Assembly (NCBI GenBank): GCA_012959785.1 | Contig: DUCM01000018.1 | Coordinates: 124,001-188,000, forward strand | Origin: Planctomycetota bacterium | GTDB lineage: Bacteria > Planctomycetota > UBA1135 > GCA-002686595 | DNA: 64,000 nt | Direction: 5' to 3' | Notes under the pieces: model-generated | The model's input: the letters and a program-made list of their open reading frames with translations, nothing else | Databases searched by the model: none | Told to the model about the DNA's origin: nothing | Shown here: in pieces, positions 63,808 through 64,000 of the stretch | Numbering within the stretch: position 1 is the first letter of the stretch | Layout of the letters: each line of letters starts with the position of its first letter | Made by a program: the position numbers and the translations under genes

Positions 63808-64000
63808 GGCTCGCTGTTTGTGGTTGGAAGACCTCGTTGCGCAGGTGCCGTGCCAGGCGGATTGAAAGCGCCACGATGGTGAATGTCGGGTTGGCGCAGC
63901 CGCTGGTGGGAAAGACCGAGCCTCCGGCGAGGTAGACATTGTCCACCGAGTGCAACCGCAGAAGAGGATCGCAAACCGAGGTCGTGGGGTCCTGGCCCAT
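63800..64000 (-). CDS. C-terminal end of a GMC-family FAD oxidoreductase (partial)
   Basis: Only the last 66 residues are seen; the gene starts outside the window. The region D-N-V-Y-L-A-G-G-S-V-F-P-T-S-G-C-A-N-P-T-F-T-I is the classic GMC C-terminal FAD-binding signature, with the conserved N-P-T near the catalytic site. GMC enzymes oxidise alcohols or sugars. Its overlap with the Gfo/Idh/MocA gene suggests both act on one carbohydrate substrate. Confidence 0.9.
   Translation of the reverse strand: MGQDPTTSVCDPLLRLHSVDNVYLAGGSVFPTSGCANPTFTIVALSIRLARHLRNEVFQPQTASHG

Overview
The window is GC-rich, densely coded DNA with short intergenic gaps and many 4-nt gene overlaps. It suggests a Gram-negative bacterium: there are outer-membrane-type beta-barrels, lipoproteins and long secreted multidomain proteins. 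Three secreted proteins end in a C-terminal domain (pattern G-D-G-x-x-C ... F-Q-x-W-x-R-D ... N-L-S/T-N/D) that I associate from memory with the Saltatorellus/Engelhardtia/Rohdeia branch of Planctomycetota. The actin-like MreB/MamK tail, the abundance of alkaline-phosphatase-superfamily enzymes and KorAB fit that reading. The taxonomic call is an inference, not a search result.

Region 1 (1-14.8 kb). A partial actin-like gene and a TPR-type lipoprotein precede a same-strand cluster: a ribbon-helix-helix (RHH) protein, ATP sulfurylase (sat), a cytoplasmic AP-superfamily hydrolase, APS kinase (cysC), a strong terminator, two membrane-anchored COG3379-type AP-superfamily enzymes, a second RHH protein and a three-TM membrane protein. 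A CysQ-like PAP phosphatase lies 4 kb downstream. Sulfate activation to PAPS is therefore physically tied to three phospho/sulfohydrolase-fold enzymes and two small RHH proteins that share a C-terminal L-x-x-L-G-Y motif. A 53-bp palindrome sits just upstream of the first RHH gene. No PAPS reductase or sulfotransferase is seen in the window. This is the best candidate for an undescribed system.

Region 2 (15-31 kb). FIST sensor protein, 2-oxoacid:ferredoxin oxidoreductase korAB, an HD hydrolase, an SDR, and a tightly overlapping minus-strand operon (CoA-transferase A/B, class III aminotransferase, CBM9/DUF5916-like barrel). Then come a secreted alpha/alpha-toroid protein, a HAD-like protein, an OPA-type MFS transporter and a secreted protein with the shared C-terminal domain, with a strong terminator between the last two.

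Region 3 (31-46 kb). A CcoG/NapH-like ferredoxin-TPR fusion, an alpha/beta hydrolase, Ste24-type M48 protease, an acetolactate-decarboxylase-like lipoprotein, a beta-helix secreted protein, a 91-bp palindromic element, a fused aryl-CoA monooxygenase/OYE flavoprotein, fatty acid desaturase, PlsC, and a START-like/FecCD/ATPase transporter operon.

Region 4 (46-64 kb). A STAS-like protein behind a G15 tract, a rhomboid-TPR protease, a barrel-like lipoprotein, a GAD/CSAD-type decarboxylase, a decayed ABC transporter (ATPase fused by deletion to a permease tail), a secreted trypsin-like protease, a methyltransferase, a PqiA-like protein, a homocysteine methyltransferase, a 1772-residue mosaic surface protein (Calx-beta, malectin, IPT, sorbosone-dehydrogenase-like and Kelch parts), a Gfo/Idh/MocA dehydrogenase and the end of a GMC oxidoreductase. 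I saw no tRNA, rRNA, CRISPR array or intact insertion sequence.
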